From Gamarada debralockiae (Eukaryota > Ascomycota > Leotiomycetes > Helotiales > Hyphodiscaceae), in assembly GCA_002803225.1 (NCBI GenBank), contig NXFV01000683.1, forward strand, positions 1 to 54,706: a stretch of DNA of 54,706 bases, given 5' to 3'. A program made the position numbers and the translations under genes. Under the pieces are notes generated by a model. The model was not told the origin of the DNA and ran no database searches. It saw only the letters and a list, made by a program, of their open reading frames with translations. Below, piece by piece: positions 42,820 to 54,466 of the stretch; the stretch's first letter is position 1; every line of letters starts with the position of its first letter.

Positions 42820-44289
42820 CTAAATCAGCTTCAGACTAAAACCACCTCCCCTCTCCTCTTCCTCCCTTCCCGCAAAAATTCCACTAAAATCCACAGCCCC
42901 AAGTTCCTTAACCTTCCCTCTAACAGGCGCATTCGGTGTGACCCTTCTTCTCCTCTTCTCCTGTCCCGCCTTACTAGGAAACGTAGGGAACATCTCCGTG
43001 CTCTTCATCTTCGGATCTTCCTTAAAATACGCACTATCTAGAACCTCCTTCGCAGTGGGTCTCTTGCTCGGATTCAACTCCAGTAGTCCCTGCAAAAGCC
43101 CAGTCCCGGCCGAAGTCAGAAACGGGAATTTAGCTCTCAAGACTGAGCCTTGAGACACGGGATTCTTGGGAAGCCGGAGAGAGCGAGCGTTGGGGAGGCG
43201 CTTAAAGCCAGGCCAGGACTCCTCGGTGGGGATCCCGCAGAGCTCGAAGATCTTCGACAGTTCATCAACCTCGTTCTTCCCCTGTAGCAAAGGCTCCCTC
43301 GTCAACAGCTCCCCAAAAATGCAGCCCACACTCCACATATCGACCGCAGTCCCGTACCGTTCCGCTCCTAACAGCAATTCCGGTGCTCTATACCACAGCG
43401 TTACGACGAGCTGTGTCATTTTTGGGGGAGGATCCCCAAAGTAACGCGCCATTCCGAAATCTGCGATTTTCAGGACGCCCCGGTTATTGAGGAGTAGGTT
43501 AGAGGTTTTCAGATCTCGGTGGAGAATCCAGTTGGTGTGTAGGTAAGAGACGCCGGATGTTAGTTGGTGAAGGAGAGTTTTTGTTTCAGAAGGGAGGAAC
43601 GGCTCGGGCATTTCTTCGAGGAGGGTTTTTAGGTCGTGTTCGAGGAAGTCGAGGACGAGGAAGATACTAGATAGACATCCATCAGTACTGCCCTTTGGAG
43701 GTTCGCCTCCAGAATAGAAGAGTAGGGAGAGGACTCACCTCTCAATCTTACTCATATCCTCACCTACCACCACCTCCCGCAAAGCCACAATATTAACATG
43801 CTCGCAATCCATCAACGTCTGTATCTCTCTCATCCCCGTAACTGGTATCCCATCCTGTGCATTCTCCATCTTGAGCCTCTTCAGAGCAACAACCTTCCCC
43901 GTCACACTATCCTTCGCGCGTGAAACCCAGCCATATGCTCCCTCTTCTATATCATTCAGCTTCTCGTAGTCTTCTACGCTGCGGCATTTCTTCCATTCTG
44001 GCGCTGGGAAGCGCAGAAGTTTCGCGGGCGGGAGCTCTTCTTTCTCTGCAAGCGGTTCGGGGGACAACTTTCGCCGTTTCGAAGGCCGTGAGGATAGCTC
44101 TTGGGTTTCTGCAGCTTGTGCTTGTTCTTGAGCTTGCGCGGCGACTTGTTGGGCAGCAGCAGCTTCGTCCGCCTTGCGCTGCTTTTCAGCCTTTAATCGT
44201 TTCTTCTCCTCTTTTTCGCGTTTTCGTTGCGCTTCTAAAGCAGCGTCATCTTCGTCATCTGCCCAGCGCGATTTCATTTTACTGCTCAT
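42820..44289 (-). CDS. CDK11/PITSLRE-like cyclin-dependent kinase
   Basis: Two exons on the minus strand, 44289-43739 and 43666-42820, joined in phase 2 across a 72-nt intron, give 465 residues. Residues 1-80 are a charged coiled region (Glu, Lys, Arg, then Ala/Gln-rich) with a KRRK basic patch suggesting nuclear import. The kinase domain spans about 108-400: glycine loop EEGAYGWV (115-122), Lys137 in VALKRLK, the cyclin-binding helix PVTGMREIQTL in place of PITSLRE, HRDLKTSN with Asp235, DFG at 253-255, the activation-loop Thr273 and APE at 278-280. All catalytic residues are present. Fission yeast Ppk23 is the likely counterpart; CDK11 kinases partner L-type cyclins and act in transcription and splicing. 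It shares a 161-bp divergent promoter with the next gene. Confidence 0.93.
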
Positions 44290-44450
44290 CGTGGTATTAT
44301 TAGGTTGTTGTTTGAGTGGTGCGCTGGTCGCATTGACGAGGCTTGGAAATATTTTTGAAGATCCATCACACGAGGAACATCAACCTTGCAACTCCGCGAC
44401 CAAAGCAACAATTTGAGAGAAATGCTGCGGTAACATCAGAGGCGACCGAT
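44290..44450. promoter_or_regulatory. compact bidirectional promoter
   Basis: Only 161 bp lie between the start codons of the CDK11-like kinase (-) and the NDUFAF7-like methyltransferase (+). Both promoters and both 5' leaders must fit here unless they overlap the neighbouring genes. No TATA box is evident. Confidence 0.6.
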
Positions 44451-46105
44451 ATGAGGTCAATTTTTTCATTCCAAACGCGCAATTTCCTGCGCCGTGCCGC
44501 CAAAGGGAGATATGGCGTTCAGTACAAGGCTGTAAGGTGGTCTTCTACAGAACCAAGACAGTGGTCAACGCCCCTTGCGAAGCAGCTCTCTGAAGCTATT
44601 ACAGTACCAGTTCCATGCCCCAACCTGTTCACGCAGACAATCTAACGACTTTGATAGGCTACGGGACCAATCCCTTTGGCGGCATTCATGCGAATGTGCT
44701 TGACGTCCGACCTTGGTGGGTATTACATGTCGAAGCGGGAAGGTAGAGATCAGTTCGGGCAGAAAGGAGATTTCATTACATCCCCCGAGATATCACAGAT
44801 ATTTGGAGAATTGATCGGGATATGGTTCGTGGCTGAATGGATGGCTCAAGGGAGGAAGAGCAAGGGTGTGGAGCTTGTTGAGATTGGCCCTGGGAGAGGG
44901 ACGCTGATGGATGATATGCTACGTGTATGCTTTCTTACTAGCTTTGGGATACATGAGCTGATAGATCCCGTAGACAATAAGAAACTTCAAACCAATGGCC
45001 TCGAGCATTGAAGCGGTGTATATGGTGGAAGCCAGCCCGTCTTTGAGAGACGCTCAGAAGCAACTGCTCTGTGGAGATGCTCCAATCAATGAAACATCTA
45101 TCGGACATCAGAGCATAAGTAAATATGCAGATCTTCCCATTATCTGGACTGAGAATATACGTTTCGTTCCTTCAGGTACGCTCCTCTCCTGAGACTCTTC
45201 CCACAGCTTCTAATGCTATGGCAGAATCCGACAAGACCCCTTTCATCGTAGCCCACGAATTCTTCGACGCCCTCCCAATCCACGCCTTTCAATCCACCGC
45301 CCCATCGAACTCTGCCCAGAACACCATCCAAACCCCAACAGGGTCCCACACTCTCTCCCCAGAAGCCGCGAAGAGCACGCAAGCTAGAGGTCCCCAATGG
45401 CGAGAAATGGTCGTCTCGCCGACACCCCCGGACGCAACGCATACAGATCTCCACACCCCCAAATCCCAACAATCCTCCAACTCACCCCCAGAATTCCAAC
45501 TCACGCTCTCAAAAGCCTCTACTCCACACAGTCTCTACCTTCCCGAAATCTCACCCCGCTATCGAGCCCTAAAGTCAACTCCGGGTTCGCTAATCGAGAT
45601 TTCGCCTGAATCGCATGCTTATGCTCAGGAGTTCGCTCGTCGAATCGGCGGTAGCAATGAGAAGCCAAAGCCGAACCCTTCTGGTGCGGCGATCATCCTA
45701 GATTACGGACCCTCAGACACGATTCCCGTCAACTCGCTACGGGGAATTAGAGAGCATAAACGAGTGTCTCCCCTCAGCGCACCTGGACTGGTAGATTTAT
45801 CCGCAGATGTGGATTTCGTAGCCTTGGCCGAAGCTGCACTCAGCGCGTCGCCGGGTGTGGAAGTTCATGGTCCTGTTGAGCAAGGGACGTTTCTGCTGAG
45901 TATGGGGATTAAGGAGAGAGCGGAGATGTTGATGAAGGGCCTGGGAGGCGAAGAGGAGAAGATGAAAAGGGTGGAGAGTTCGTGGAAGAGATTGGTGGAT
46001 CGTGGGGGAAGTGGGATGGGGAAGGTGTATAAGGCTATGGCGATTGTGCCGGAGAGTGGTGGGAAGAGAAGACCAGTGGGGTTTGGCGGTGATGTTGGTG
46101 TTTGA
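44451..46105 (+). CDS. NDUFAF7: mitochondrial protein arginine methyltransferase NDUFAF7/MidA homologue
   Basis: Four exons, 44451-44603, 44658-44924, 44974-45175 and 45225-46105, with introns of 49-54 nt, give 500 residues. The N terminus (FQTRNFLRRAAKGR...) is basic and hydroxylated, as expected for a mitochondrial presequence. Family blocks are GPIPLAAFMRMCLTSDLGGYY, the GDFITSPEISQIFGE segment at 88-102, the SAM-binding EIGPGRGTLMDDML starting at 126, and HEFFDALPIHAFQ after the last splice. NDUFAF7 dimethylates an arginine of the complex I subunit NDUFS2 during assembly; that role is known for animals and inferred here. The region about 265-345 is a Ser/Thr/Pro-rich insert longer than in animal proteins. 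No lesions. Confidence 0.93.
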
Positions 46106-49100
46106 AACATGATTGGATTGTAGGATGCGATGTAAAACAATGAATGTACATCTTGTAAACAATCAGAGCATGCAAGTTGCTTGCTCTCTCATGCGTCAAT
46201 TGCACATGTCTTAGTATTTTGGTTGGGCTTTCTCCGTGCTCTCCGTCAAGTGGAAGTTTACACTTCCTAGTTTTCGACCACAATCATTGATCGCTCCAAA
46301 TTCGGTTCTCCAAGGCTTGCACCACTTGAAGGGTGGATTCGGCCTCGCTTATTCAACAAGGAGAAACCTCCAATAGTTCGCTACGCGTCGGCCAAAGAAA
46401 TGAATAAATGGTACAACAAAATTCAAGAGGAGAAATAAATGAATTGCAAAAAGGAACACAAGTCTCTTATGGCCCCTCACCGCTGCCATTCATATTCTGA
46501 ATGACGCGATTGCTGACTTCTGCTGAGTCCTCAAGGGTACGTAGGAAAGAACATTATGAGGCCTTAGGACGCGTCGAATGGAGTCAGCTTCTATCCAATG
46601 GGAAATCTTGTTGTCGAGTATCCTTTAACAGTCACTGGAAAGCTCATCATCGAATGTCGGCCTCAACTCCGCCGTCAAGAATGGGCAAAAAAAGAATGTC
46701 TCAAGACAACAAAGAGCAAAAGAAGTTCAGCCCGAACTCAACTGCTTACATCTTCTGTCGTCGAAGATCAATCATCGGTTGCAAACTGATCTCTGTGGAA
46801 TCATATCTCGGCTGTCCGAAGTCATAATGACTCGTAATGTGTTATGACTTGTAAATCGGTCGTATGCCGGGTTCGAGAACGATTCGCTACGCTTAATACC
46901 GGATCTTTGGTGACCCATTTTGGGCTCTGGGAATTTTTAGCTTGCTGATTTTGAGATAAGCTTTGCCAGTTGAGCTGTTGCGGTTGTTTGATTGGAAATT
47001 TTGGCTTACTTTGATATATGAGATTTGAAGGTGGGATAGGGGTCAGGCGAGATGGTGGGCATGAGGGCGGGCAGCTTTATGAAGCGGTAGGGAAGCCATT
47101 GCCCAAACATCAGTCCTCATAATCATGACAATCATTTGATTTTTGAGATCGCATCCAGTTCAATGCTCAATTATTAGATTCAAACGCAAATACTGCTCTT
47201 GAACACTCCATTTGCTCTTCTCTCCGCGAACGGCCTGTGTGTGAATGGCCCTCATTCACCGATCTCGTTCTGCTTCCAGAAGCTCAAACCATCGACAGTA
47301 ATTGGATTCGGAAACAAAGAAAGTCAGGATCGTAGCTACCAAAGACAGAAGCACAACAATAACGAACTCTCGATATGGCTATCTTCCTGTAATCCTATCC
47401 CCGCACACAACCATACTCTACCGCGGCGCACAGCCTCCTGACCTCAATCACCGTTTCTTCCAATGTACTGAAAGGAGATACTGCATCACCATTCAGATTA
47501 CGTCAAGATTCTACGTGGTGGAGACAGTGGGAATGCGGGGGCATCAAATATAGCTGGCAAGCTTCTAAATAGTTCAAAGGCTCCTCTTTTGGGGTTCGTA
47601 GCATGGACGATATCGAGATCACGACAGGAAACTGGAACCAGTTCGTCCCCGGCGACATAAGCTGTAGGGGGTGATAATTATGGGTTTCTAGGATATTTAG
47701 TCATGTCTGCCCCTTCTGCGCTGACATCCACTTAACAACTTTCTGGCTAAGCACCTTGGCAGCCGAACAACAAAGCAGTCGACAACGATAAAGTCCTCGA
47801 CAACTGCAAATCTTGAGGGCCTCTTGGAGTAAGACCAGGGGGCACGCAGTCCATTCCTTGACTCTTCAACATTCTGCTATGAACGGTCATACTTCGGAGC
47901 TCCTTAGTCCTTACTTGTTGACTACCTCTCGGATGTGCGTACGAACTCGTGCGCTTTATGCCCAACCACAATCTTCGAGCCAAGTTGAACAAATTCAGCC
48001 GAGTATTGAGAGGCTCCTGTAATCCAATTTGGGAATATCCTGGGGCTCCCGCTTTCGCCACAAAGCCAATCCAAAGCCTGCAATCTTCTTTACCTTGCTG
48101 TTTTCCGGTGAGGGCGCATGCATTCTTGATAACATGCATACAGGCAAACTCTGGAGTCTTCATTCAAACCTTACAAAACTAGCAGCGGGTTTGACTTTTT
48201 CTGAAACATATATGTCTCAAGAATTGCAAAACTAATCAGCCTTGCAGCCCTATTCATGCGAAAGTGTGCTGAAATCCGATCAAGTTGCAGTGATACTGGT
48301 GGTAATATTCACTCCAGGCTCTTGACGTGTCTTTGCTTTCAAGCCAGTACAAGCAGCCCACCTCAATTATCTCTCTATCTCTAGGCGCGCTTCTCATTCA
48401 CAAAGCTGTTATTCTGTGTAGAGCAAGTTCGTTTGGCACTTCCTTGTTGCCACCGAACAGGTTCACTGCGAGTTCCTCAATATATCTTCACTGTTTGCAC
48501 CTCTCACAAAGCCTGTCAACATTTTCAGCCTCCGAGGAGTAACAATATCTCTTAATTGATTCATATCATCTACACAGAACATCCTCAACCGATAAATTTT
48601 ATTCTGCCACGGAGAGTGATAACATCCGCTAACCTTCTCCTTTGCGCCCGCGAGATTCACCCGATGCAACAAGTTTCTGAAACTTATCAAGATATCTCCT
48701 TTGAAACATATCTCGGACACAGTGCATCAATGAGCTTTTCATCAACAAGCTCAACCTCGTCACATGATATTCAACCATTGATAAACACTCGGAAAGCATA
48801 AGGGTTGGTAATGAGGACTTGCTGAGAATTGTGAGATGTTTCTCACAACTTTGTCTTTCTTTGAGCGACATCAATCTTGTTCGCACACCAGTAGTCACGA
48901 CCTCTCCTACATTTTCCACCCAGGAGATAACCCTTCTCTCTTTGTAACCAACTACCCCCACCCCCAACCATCCAGCAACTTTGCAACTCGCGATACACCG
49001 AACCACAACCACTCCCAGGGGCTACTTGGGGTTTTGTATCAAACGGTTGTCCAACTTCGAGGATCCCTTGCACATAACGTCAGAGCCTATACATTGCCCA

Positions 49101-49598
49101 GTGGTCGCTTCACATTTGCATCGACATCAGCACTTTTGTCCGTTGGGTCTCTATGCCCTGGAGCGACTAACTCCCCCTATTTAGGATTAGAGGCGACATC
49201 ACCCAGTCCTACACAACTCTTTGTTGTGTCAACAAAGTAGAGGTACATTCTTCTTACTTTCTTGCATCTTGAATTTCAAGAACGCGCAACCACCACCTTG
49301 AAGGGTGTTCTTCCCCTTACAGGTTCTCGACTTCGAACTCCTTCTTCTTGACTTCGATCGATTACTGAACTCATCAGAGAAGTTTCTTTTACAGCATGCG
49401 ACTTCGCTATATGCGATTCAGTTACTCAACCCGCAAGAGCGTTTGCTTCCTACCATAGCACTTTCACAAAAGGTACGACCCTGATCACCGACCCCTCATC
49501 TTCTTGCCTCGATGCGCTCCACTCGAGACTTCTCGAGCATTGCTGATGTTTCGCCAGCCACAACACGCACCTATCTACTCCAGAGTGAAGCCAACAAG
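46106..49598. other. long intergenic region and 5' leader of the Ser/Thr-rich membrane protein gene
   Basis: No gene could be supported over 3.5 kb. Frames of 80-140 codons occur on both strands (for example 46501-46827, 47747-48163 minus and 48836-49240) without domains or credible splice partners. One octamer GAACGATT lies at 46877-46884. From about 48830 on the plus strand is C- and T-rich, like a long fungal 5' leader; a non-coding RNA is possible but not shown. Confidence 0.4.
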
Positions 49599-51064
49599 AT
49601 GTCAGACCCAGCCATCTTTGTCACGGTGATGACCACCATCACAACGATTCCTCCAATCACTACTAGTTACTCCACCACGTTCGTGGTTGCAGAGCCCGAG
49701 GAAAGCACGACGGTGATCTACACTACATCAGAGCTTTGGTTTACAACATTCTCTGCATCTACTCTTACTTCCTTGTAAGTTTCTCGAATCTTTACTCATC
49801 GCGTCTGGGTTACTGACTTGCTGTTGCATCAAGCATCTCGCCACGTTCAACTGCGCCTAGTTCTTCTGGCTTCTCCACAGACTCTTCCACCTTCACCACT
49901 TCCGCCACCAGCTCTTCCGCAACACCCGCCAATTCGACCACAGGTGCTTCAACTCCTATCGATACCCTTCACCCTACCCCTTCAGGCATCATAATCATCC
50001 AAAAAGTACCATCTTCAAAGATCACGGCAATCCTCGTCGGTATCCTGGTACCTTTTGGACTCATCTGCATTGTTGCCGTGGTTTGGATGACGAGAAAACG
50101 TAGGCGTGATCGAAACGCGTCAACTGGCTTCACCATCAAGCACTGGTTTGATAAACCTGTTAGCGAGTTGCGAAAGCCAGCTATCCCGACTCCACCGCCA
50201 CGTCCAATCACACCTCCAGAAGGAGAGCTTGGTCCGTTCCGAGTTGATTCGCCTCCTCGACCCTTGAGGCCTAGTTCGATCACAGAGTCGGTGTTGAATG
50301 TTATGAGTCTCAGTTCAGGGCGAGGTTCGAACGTTGCAGTTGCTTCATCAGAGCACGGACCAACCCCTATTAAGCTCGCACATCTGGGAAGCCCCAGAAG
50401 CCTCGACGAGGACGACGGCGGTACCTTCATTCCAAATACCGACAACACGCCAGCCTATGATGGTACTCGAAAGAAGCACTTGCAGAGGGCCATAGGGCAT
50501 CAAATGCCAATAGATAGATTGACAAGACACCCCCTGCGCGTTCTACACCCTCCTCGCACTACTCTCCTTCGACACACGTCATACCATCCCGAGCCCCTGC
50601 GCATCCATAGCCGATCTGCTTCCGATGCCAATGCCAATGCAAATGGCTATTGCAACGGCAATCACTACGTCACCAACCTTGAAGAGGCCGAGTACCTCAG
50701 CCATATTCCTACCGAGCAGGAGTTTATCGCCAACGTTAAGAGAGGCTTGTCAAAGACCCCGCACTTGGAGAGAGCTGCCACCGAGCATACCGATTTGATG
50801 GCTGACGCTAGCTCGGTGGAGGGAAGCATCGTTCAAGATGATGAGGTAACCCAGAAGAGAGAAGAGTCTCTAGCAGCTCTGGAAGGTCGTACTCCAGCGA
50901 GTTCCTCGTCTGAGTGGGGCGTTAGATCAGGCAGAGAAGAGGACAGAGACGCATTCGGAAGACAAATTCCCCCACATGTTAGAGGTCCGATTCTAGAGGA
51001 GACGATGGCCGCGAGGGGGAAAGCAAGTGTTGTCAACAAGGATGTTTTGAACGAGTGGATTTGA
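49599..51064 (+). CDS. Ser/Thr-rich single-pass membrane protein (cell-wall-sensor-like)
   Basis: Two exons, 49599-49774 and 49834-51064, joined in phase 2 across a 59-nt GTAAGT...CAAG intron, give 468 residues. An in-frame ATG at 49512 would add 29 residues; I prefer 49599 but cannot decide. The N-terminal third is dominated by Thr and Ser (TTITTIPPITTSYSTTF and following) and would be O-glycosylated outside the cell. A single membrane segment (ITAILVGILVPFGLICIVAVVW, about 140-162) is followed by RKRRRDR, a stop-transfer signal. The cytoplasmic part is long, Pro-rich at first and Ser/Glu-rich later. The layout resembles fungal wall sensors of the Mid2/WSC type, but I see no WSC cysteine domain and no clear signal peptide, so this is only a similarity of build. 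Confidence 0.75.
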
Positions 51065-52058
51065 AGGTTTTGAGGTGCAGGGAGGACTGGCGGTTGGGTT
51101 GCTTCTAGAGATTGTTTGATTACTATAAGGAATATGGGCTTTGGGGCGTTCGTCGTTCTCTGAATTTGCAGATTGCCGATACTGCACACAGGCATCTCTC
51201 CATAGACAGAACTTGCACTAATAACCCAATAAATAGATGATTCATTGAATGATAATCGCTAAACGCAATTGAACGATCGAAACCTCAACATATGTTCTGC
51301 TAAATGATTGAAGTTTCAATAACTTGAGCAATTCATCTCTCATCATCTGATCCGATGGGATGAAGGAACCACACCAGCTCAAGTCTAGATTGAACTACCC
51401 ACCACTTAGCCAAGAAAAGACAGTATGAATTGGATATTCGCCGTCCATATCCGTAATTTCGATTACTGTCAGAATCAGCGATCGAGGCTGGTAAACCCGC
51501 GGGACGCAGGCATGGATTTCTTGGTCCGCTTGAATGATTGAACTCTCAATCATTCATTCCGCTTCAGCAACCTAGACGGCGCCTTTCTGAACAATCATCT
51601 TAGTTCTCAATATCCTCGAACCTAATTACTCCATCAGATCCAGGGATTACAACTACTGTCTCCCAGCTCTCCGCGGAGGAATGCTCTGAATTCGATGACT
51701 CTGTCAGAGCAAGCAATGGATGCTCATGTCTCTACTGGAGAATTTTTCGAAGTCCTCAATCATTAGGAGCACATGGGTGATCCTCTATATCCTATTTGAT
51801 CCGCAAGATGCAAAAGATAGTACAACAAAGGTCGCGATGTCGTCGCGATTAAGCCGCGGCCGCTAGGTCATCATATCTCCGTCGGCGTTAACTCGCAAGC
51901 AAACGTCATAGCTTGTTCCCGACCTGAAGTTCAGTCCATCGAAAATCCGGGGACAGGGGAAAAGTTGATATAAAAGCTTATATCTGCAAGTATCTCAATT
52001 GAACTTCATCTGGTTAAATTCTATTTTATATCTTTCTTCGAAGAAGAAAAGCATCACA
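51065..52058. other. intergenic region with small palindromes
   Basis: No gene supported. Holds TTGAACGATC at 51269-51278, ATTGAAGTTTCAAT (palindrome) at 51307-51320 and a perfect 11-bp inverted repeat with 4-nt spacer at 51531-51556. The 3' part is the promoter of the atypical SDR. Confidence 0.4.
51970..51977 (+). promoter_or_regulatory. TATA-box candidate of the atypical SDR gene
   Basis: TATAAAAG lies 82 bp before the ATG at 52059, a suitable distance for a fungal TATA box with a short leader. Evidence is sequence and position only. Confidence 0.45.
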
Positions 52059-52941
52059 ATGTCTCCCTCCGGTCTTGCAATCATCATTGGAGCTGGACCC
52101 AACACTGTACGCTTTCTTTAACTTCTAGCTTCAATAGGAGCAAGCAAAAGAAGCTTGCAAGCCCATTCAAATTCATTCCCATCTCCTCAAAAGCCAACAC
52201 AAAAGTACCTGCTTACATTACCTCCAGGGAACTGGCATCGCCCGCATTCTCTCGCACCCCGAACACGGCAACCTAGCCGTCGCCCTTCTCGCTCGCAGTC
52301 CCGAAAACCTCTCCTATGTACATTCCAATCTCTCCAAAACCTCTCCCGGTAGCGTAATCGAGACATTCCCAACCGACACTCAACCGTCCAACCTCAAAAA
52401 TGCCTTCCAATCCATCCGCTCGCACGCCTCCTTCAAAGACCTGAAGCTCAAAGTCGCAGTCTACTCTATCAAACACTCCAGCAAGAAACCCTTCATGATG
52501 GAAACATACGAAGATTTCACGCAATCCCTAGATGACTATGTGGGAGGTGCGTTTACATTCTCGCAGGAGGCGCTGAAGATGTTCTTCGACCATCATGGGG
52601 AAGCTCCTCTTAGCGAGACCGGGGAGAAGAAGGGAACGTTGATATTTACTGGCACGTTGGGAGCACTGAGATGCAGTGCGGAGTTTGCGGCGTATGGAGC
52701 TAGCAGAGCGAGCGTGAGGCAATTGGCGCAGACACTCGCGAGGGAGATGAGTGCCAAAGGAGTGCATGTTGTGCATACGATTGCGAATGGAGGTATTGAG
52801 GATAAGGATGGGGAGGATCAGAAGATTGGGAAGAAGATGAGCGCTGATGCTGTTGGGAAGACGTATTTGTGGCTCGCTCAGCAGGGGCCTGAACTTTGGA
52901 CGCATGAGTTGGATATGAGACCTGCTGCTGAGAAGTTCTAG
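52059..52941 (+). CDS. atypical short-chain dehydrogenase/reductase
   Basis: Two exons, 52059-52106 and 52228-52941, separated by a 121-nt intron, give 253 residues. The first exon ends inside the cofactor loop (IIIGAGPNTGTGIA, residues 8-21), which the splice completes. A Rossmann-type fold with LAVALLARS as the second strand follows. The expected YxxxK site reads YGASR (Tyr172, Arg176), so the catalytic Lys is replaced by Arg. The NNAG motif also is absent. It may bind a nucleotide without classical SDR catalysis, or use a divergent mechanism. A TATA-like box precedes it. Its 3' end faces that of the ankyrin remnant. Confidence 0.85.
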
Positions 52942-52989
52942 AAAGGGGTTGGACAGTTGCGAATAAAAGCCTTGCCCTAGAATAATCTG

Positions 52990-54466
52990 GCAGAAAGACC
53001 AGAGTGTGTGCATATTGAAATCCCAATTATACTCTTCCGCGTGAGAAGTTGCTAGAGAGTCCATATGAGCAGTGAGAATCTGCGCGATAGACTCGTATCC
53101 CTGCTCAGTAGCATACCTCAGGGCCTGCTGACATGCCTCGATAGAAAGGTTCAAAAGAAGCTCGCCTTTCAAGAGATACTCCACCATACTCGCTTGACCT
53201 TGGAAGGTTGCAGAATACAGTGCCTGAGGGTAGTACTCCGAAGGCGCTCTGTTTCTCAAAATAGAAGCTTGACAATGCTCTTGTAACCTCGCCTCGCGGC
53301 TACGGACAGAGGTGGTGAACTCTACATGCAGATTGTCTGGTCTGCACTGGTTGACTGAAGTAGCTGAACAATTTGATATGGCCTCGAAGTATAGCAAGTA
53401 CAGGAGGTGTGAATGGGTAAGATGTCATTCTTCCAGACCCTTTACAGTCTGGGCACCTTTGAGTAGAGCGAACTTGGCAACGGACTCGTGGCTTCTGTGC
53501 GCCCCCTCAGCAAGGATTTTACCGTAAAATTCTTTCAGTTTTTCTTCGGGCACCTCTTTCGTGATATGAGGCCTTTCAGGCTGCAGTGGTTCCACCCACC
53601 AGTTCTGGAGGAGAAATGAAACAAGTTCCACATGTCCACCTTGAGCTGCTTCCAGGATCGCCTCGCCAAACAGAAAAGGTTGTGGGATGTCTGTAATATC
53701 CCAGGTGGAAATGTCCGGCTTGGGATTCAGAAATAATTTGACAACGTCGAAATGCCCCTCGCGGCTAGCAATCTCAAGGACCTGTCCTGTAACCATGCGT
53801 TTGCCTTTGCATGGCTGTTGCTGACGTATTTCTCCAGTAGGAGACGTGTGATCTCAAAATGTCCCTCCGTGCAGCACATTGAATTGTAGGACCGAAATAT
53901 GCATTGTGGAGAAACAAGTCCCAGTCCCAGCTCGACGGCAACAGTCCTTTGAAATATTGAACACAGCCTAGATATGCTGCTGCGGCAGCAACGTGCGTTG
54001 TTTTACTTCCATTCCTAAGTGGCTCTCGGATTCGGTGTGCGAGATCAGAGTTGCGTAACAGCAAGTATTCACATGGTGATTTCCAACGTTGCTTGGAACA
54101 ACTGGCGGATGTATTGTTCCGGGCGGCTTGCTAGGGGCTGTACATTTGAACCCAAGAGGTAATCGATGGTTTGATGAACAGTGGCGGAGAAATCATTTGT
54201 CGCTCTCGAAATACATACTCTACTTTCTGTGGTAGGTTCAAAGACGCAAATACCCGGAACTTGAAGCCCTTCAATTTGGTATCGCGGATCAAATAATTCT
54301 GACCAACTTGTTAGCATTTGTTCATCGAGTCAGATCCCTTCCAGTGCTCACTTATTGCAGACTAGCCGTGGATGGTTCGTTTCCTCAGATTTCGGTCGCT
54401 GCGGAACGAGGACCATTTCCTGGAGAAGATCCGAAACAGCTCGATTGGAAGATCCAAAAGCCTCAT
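52990..54466 (-). pseudogene. frameshifted F-box/ankyrin-repeat protein gene
   Basis: On the minus strand an ATG at 54466 begins MRLLDLPIELF, an F-box-like start, then the frame shifts by one base near 54440. A 45-50-nt GTGAGC...CAAG intron follows near 54350-54310. The body (54317-53000) holds ankyrin-type repeats in order but in changing frames: HVAAAAAYLGCVQYF, GHFEITRLLLEKY, EIASREGHFDVVKLFL, EAAQGGHVELVSFLLQ, and ATEQGYESIAQILTAHM. I place shifts near 54068, 53872, 53797 and about 53260, and one in a T-run. Sequence quality between shifts is good, so the loss seems recent. The 3' limit is approximate. Such genes are numerous and fast-evolving in filamentous ascomycetes; the role is unknown. 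Confidence 0.7.

Noticed and set aside
46861..46890. GGTTCGAGAACG as a tRNA B-box
   Set aside because: No matching A-box, acceptor stem or cloverleaf around it. No tRNA gene was found anywhere in the window.
46501..49240. Several 80-140-codon frames between NDUFAF7 and the Ser/Thr-rich protein gene
   Set aside because: No domain, no splice partners and no coding-like pattern; treated as leader or intergenic sequence.
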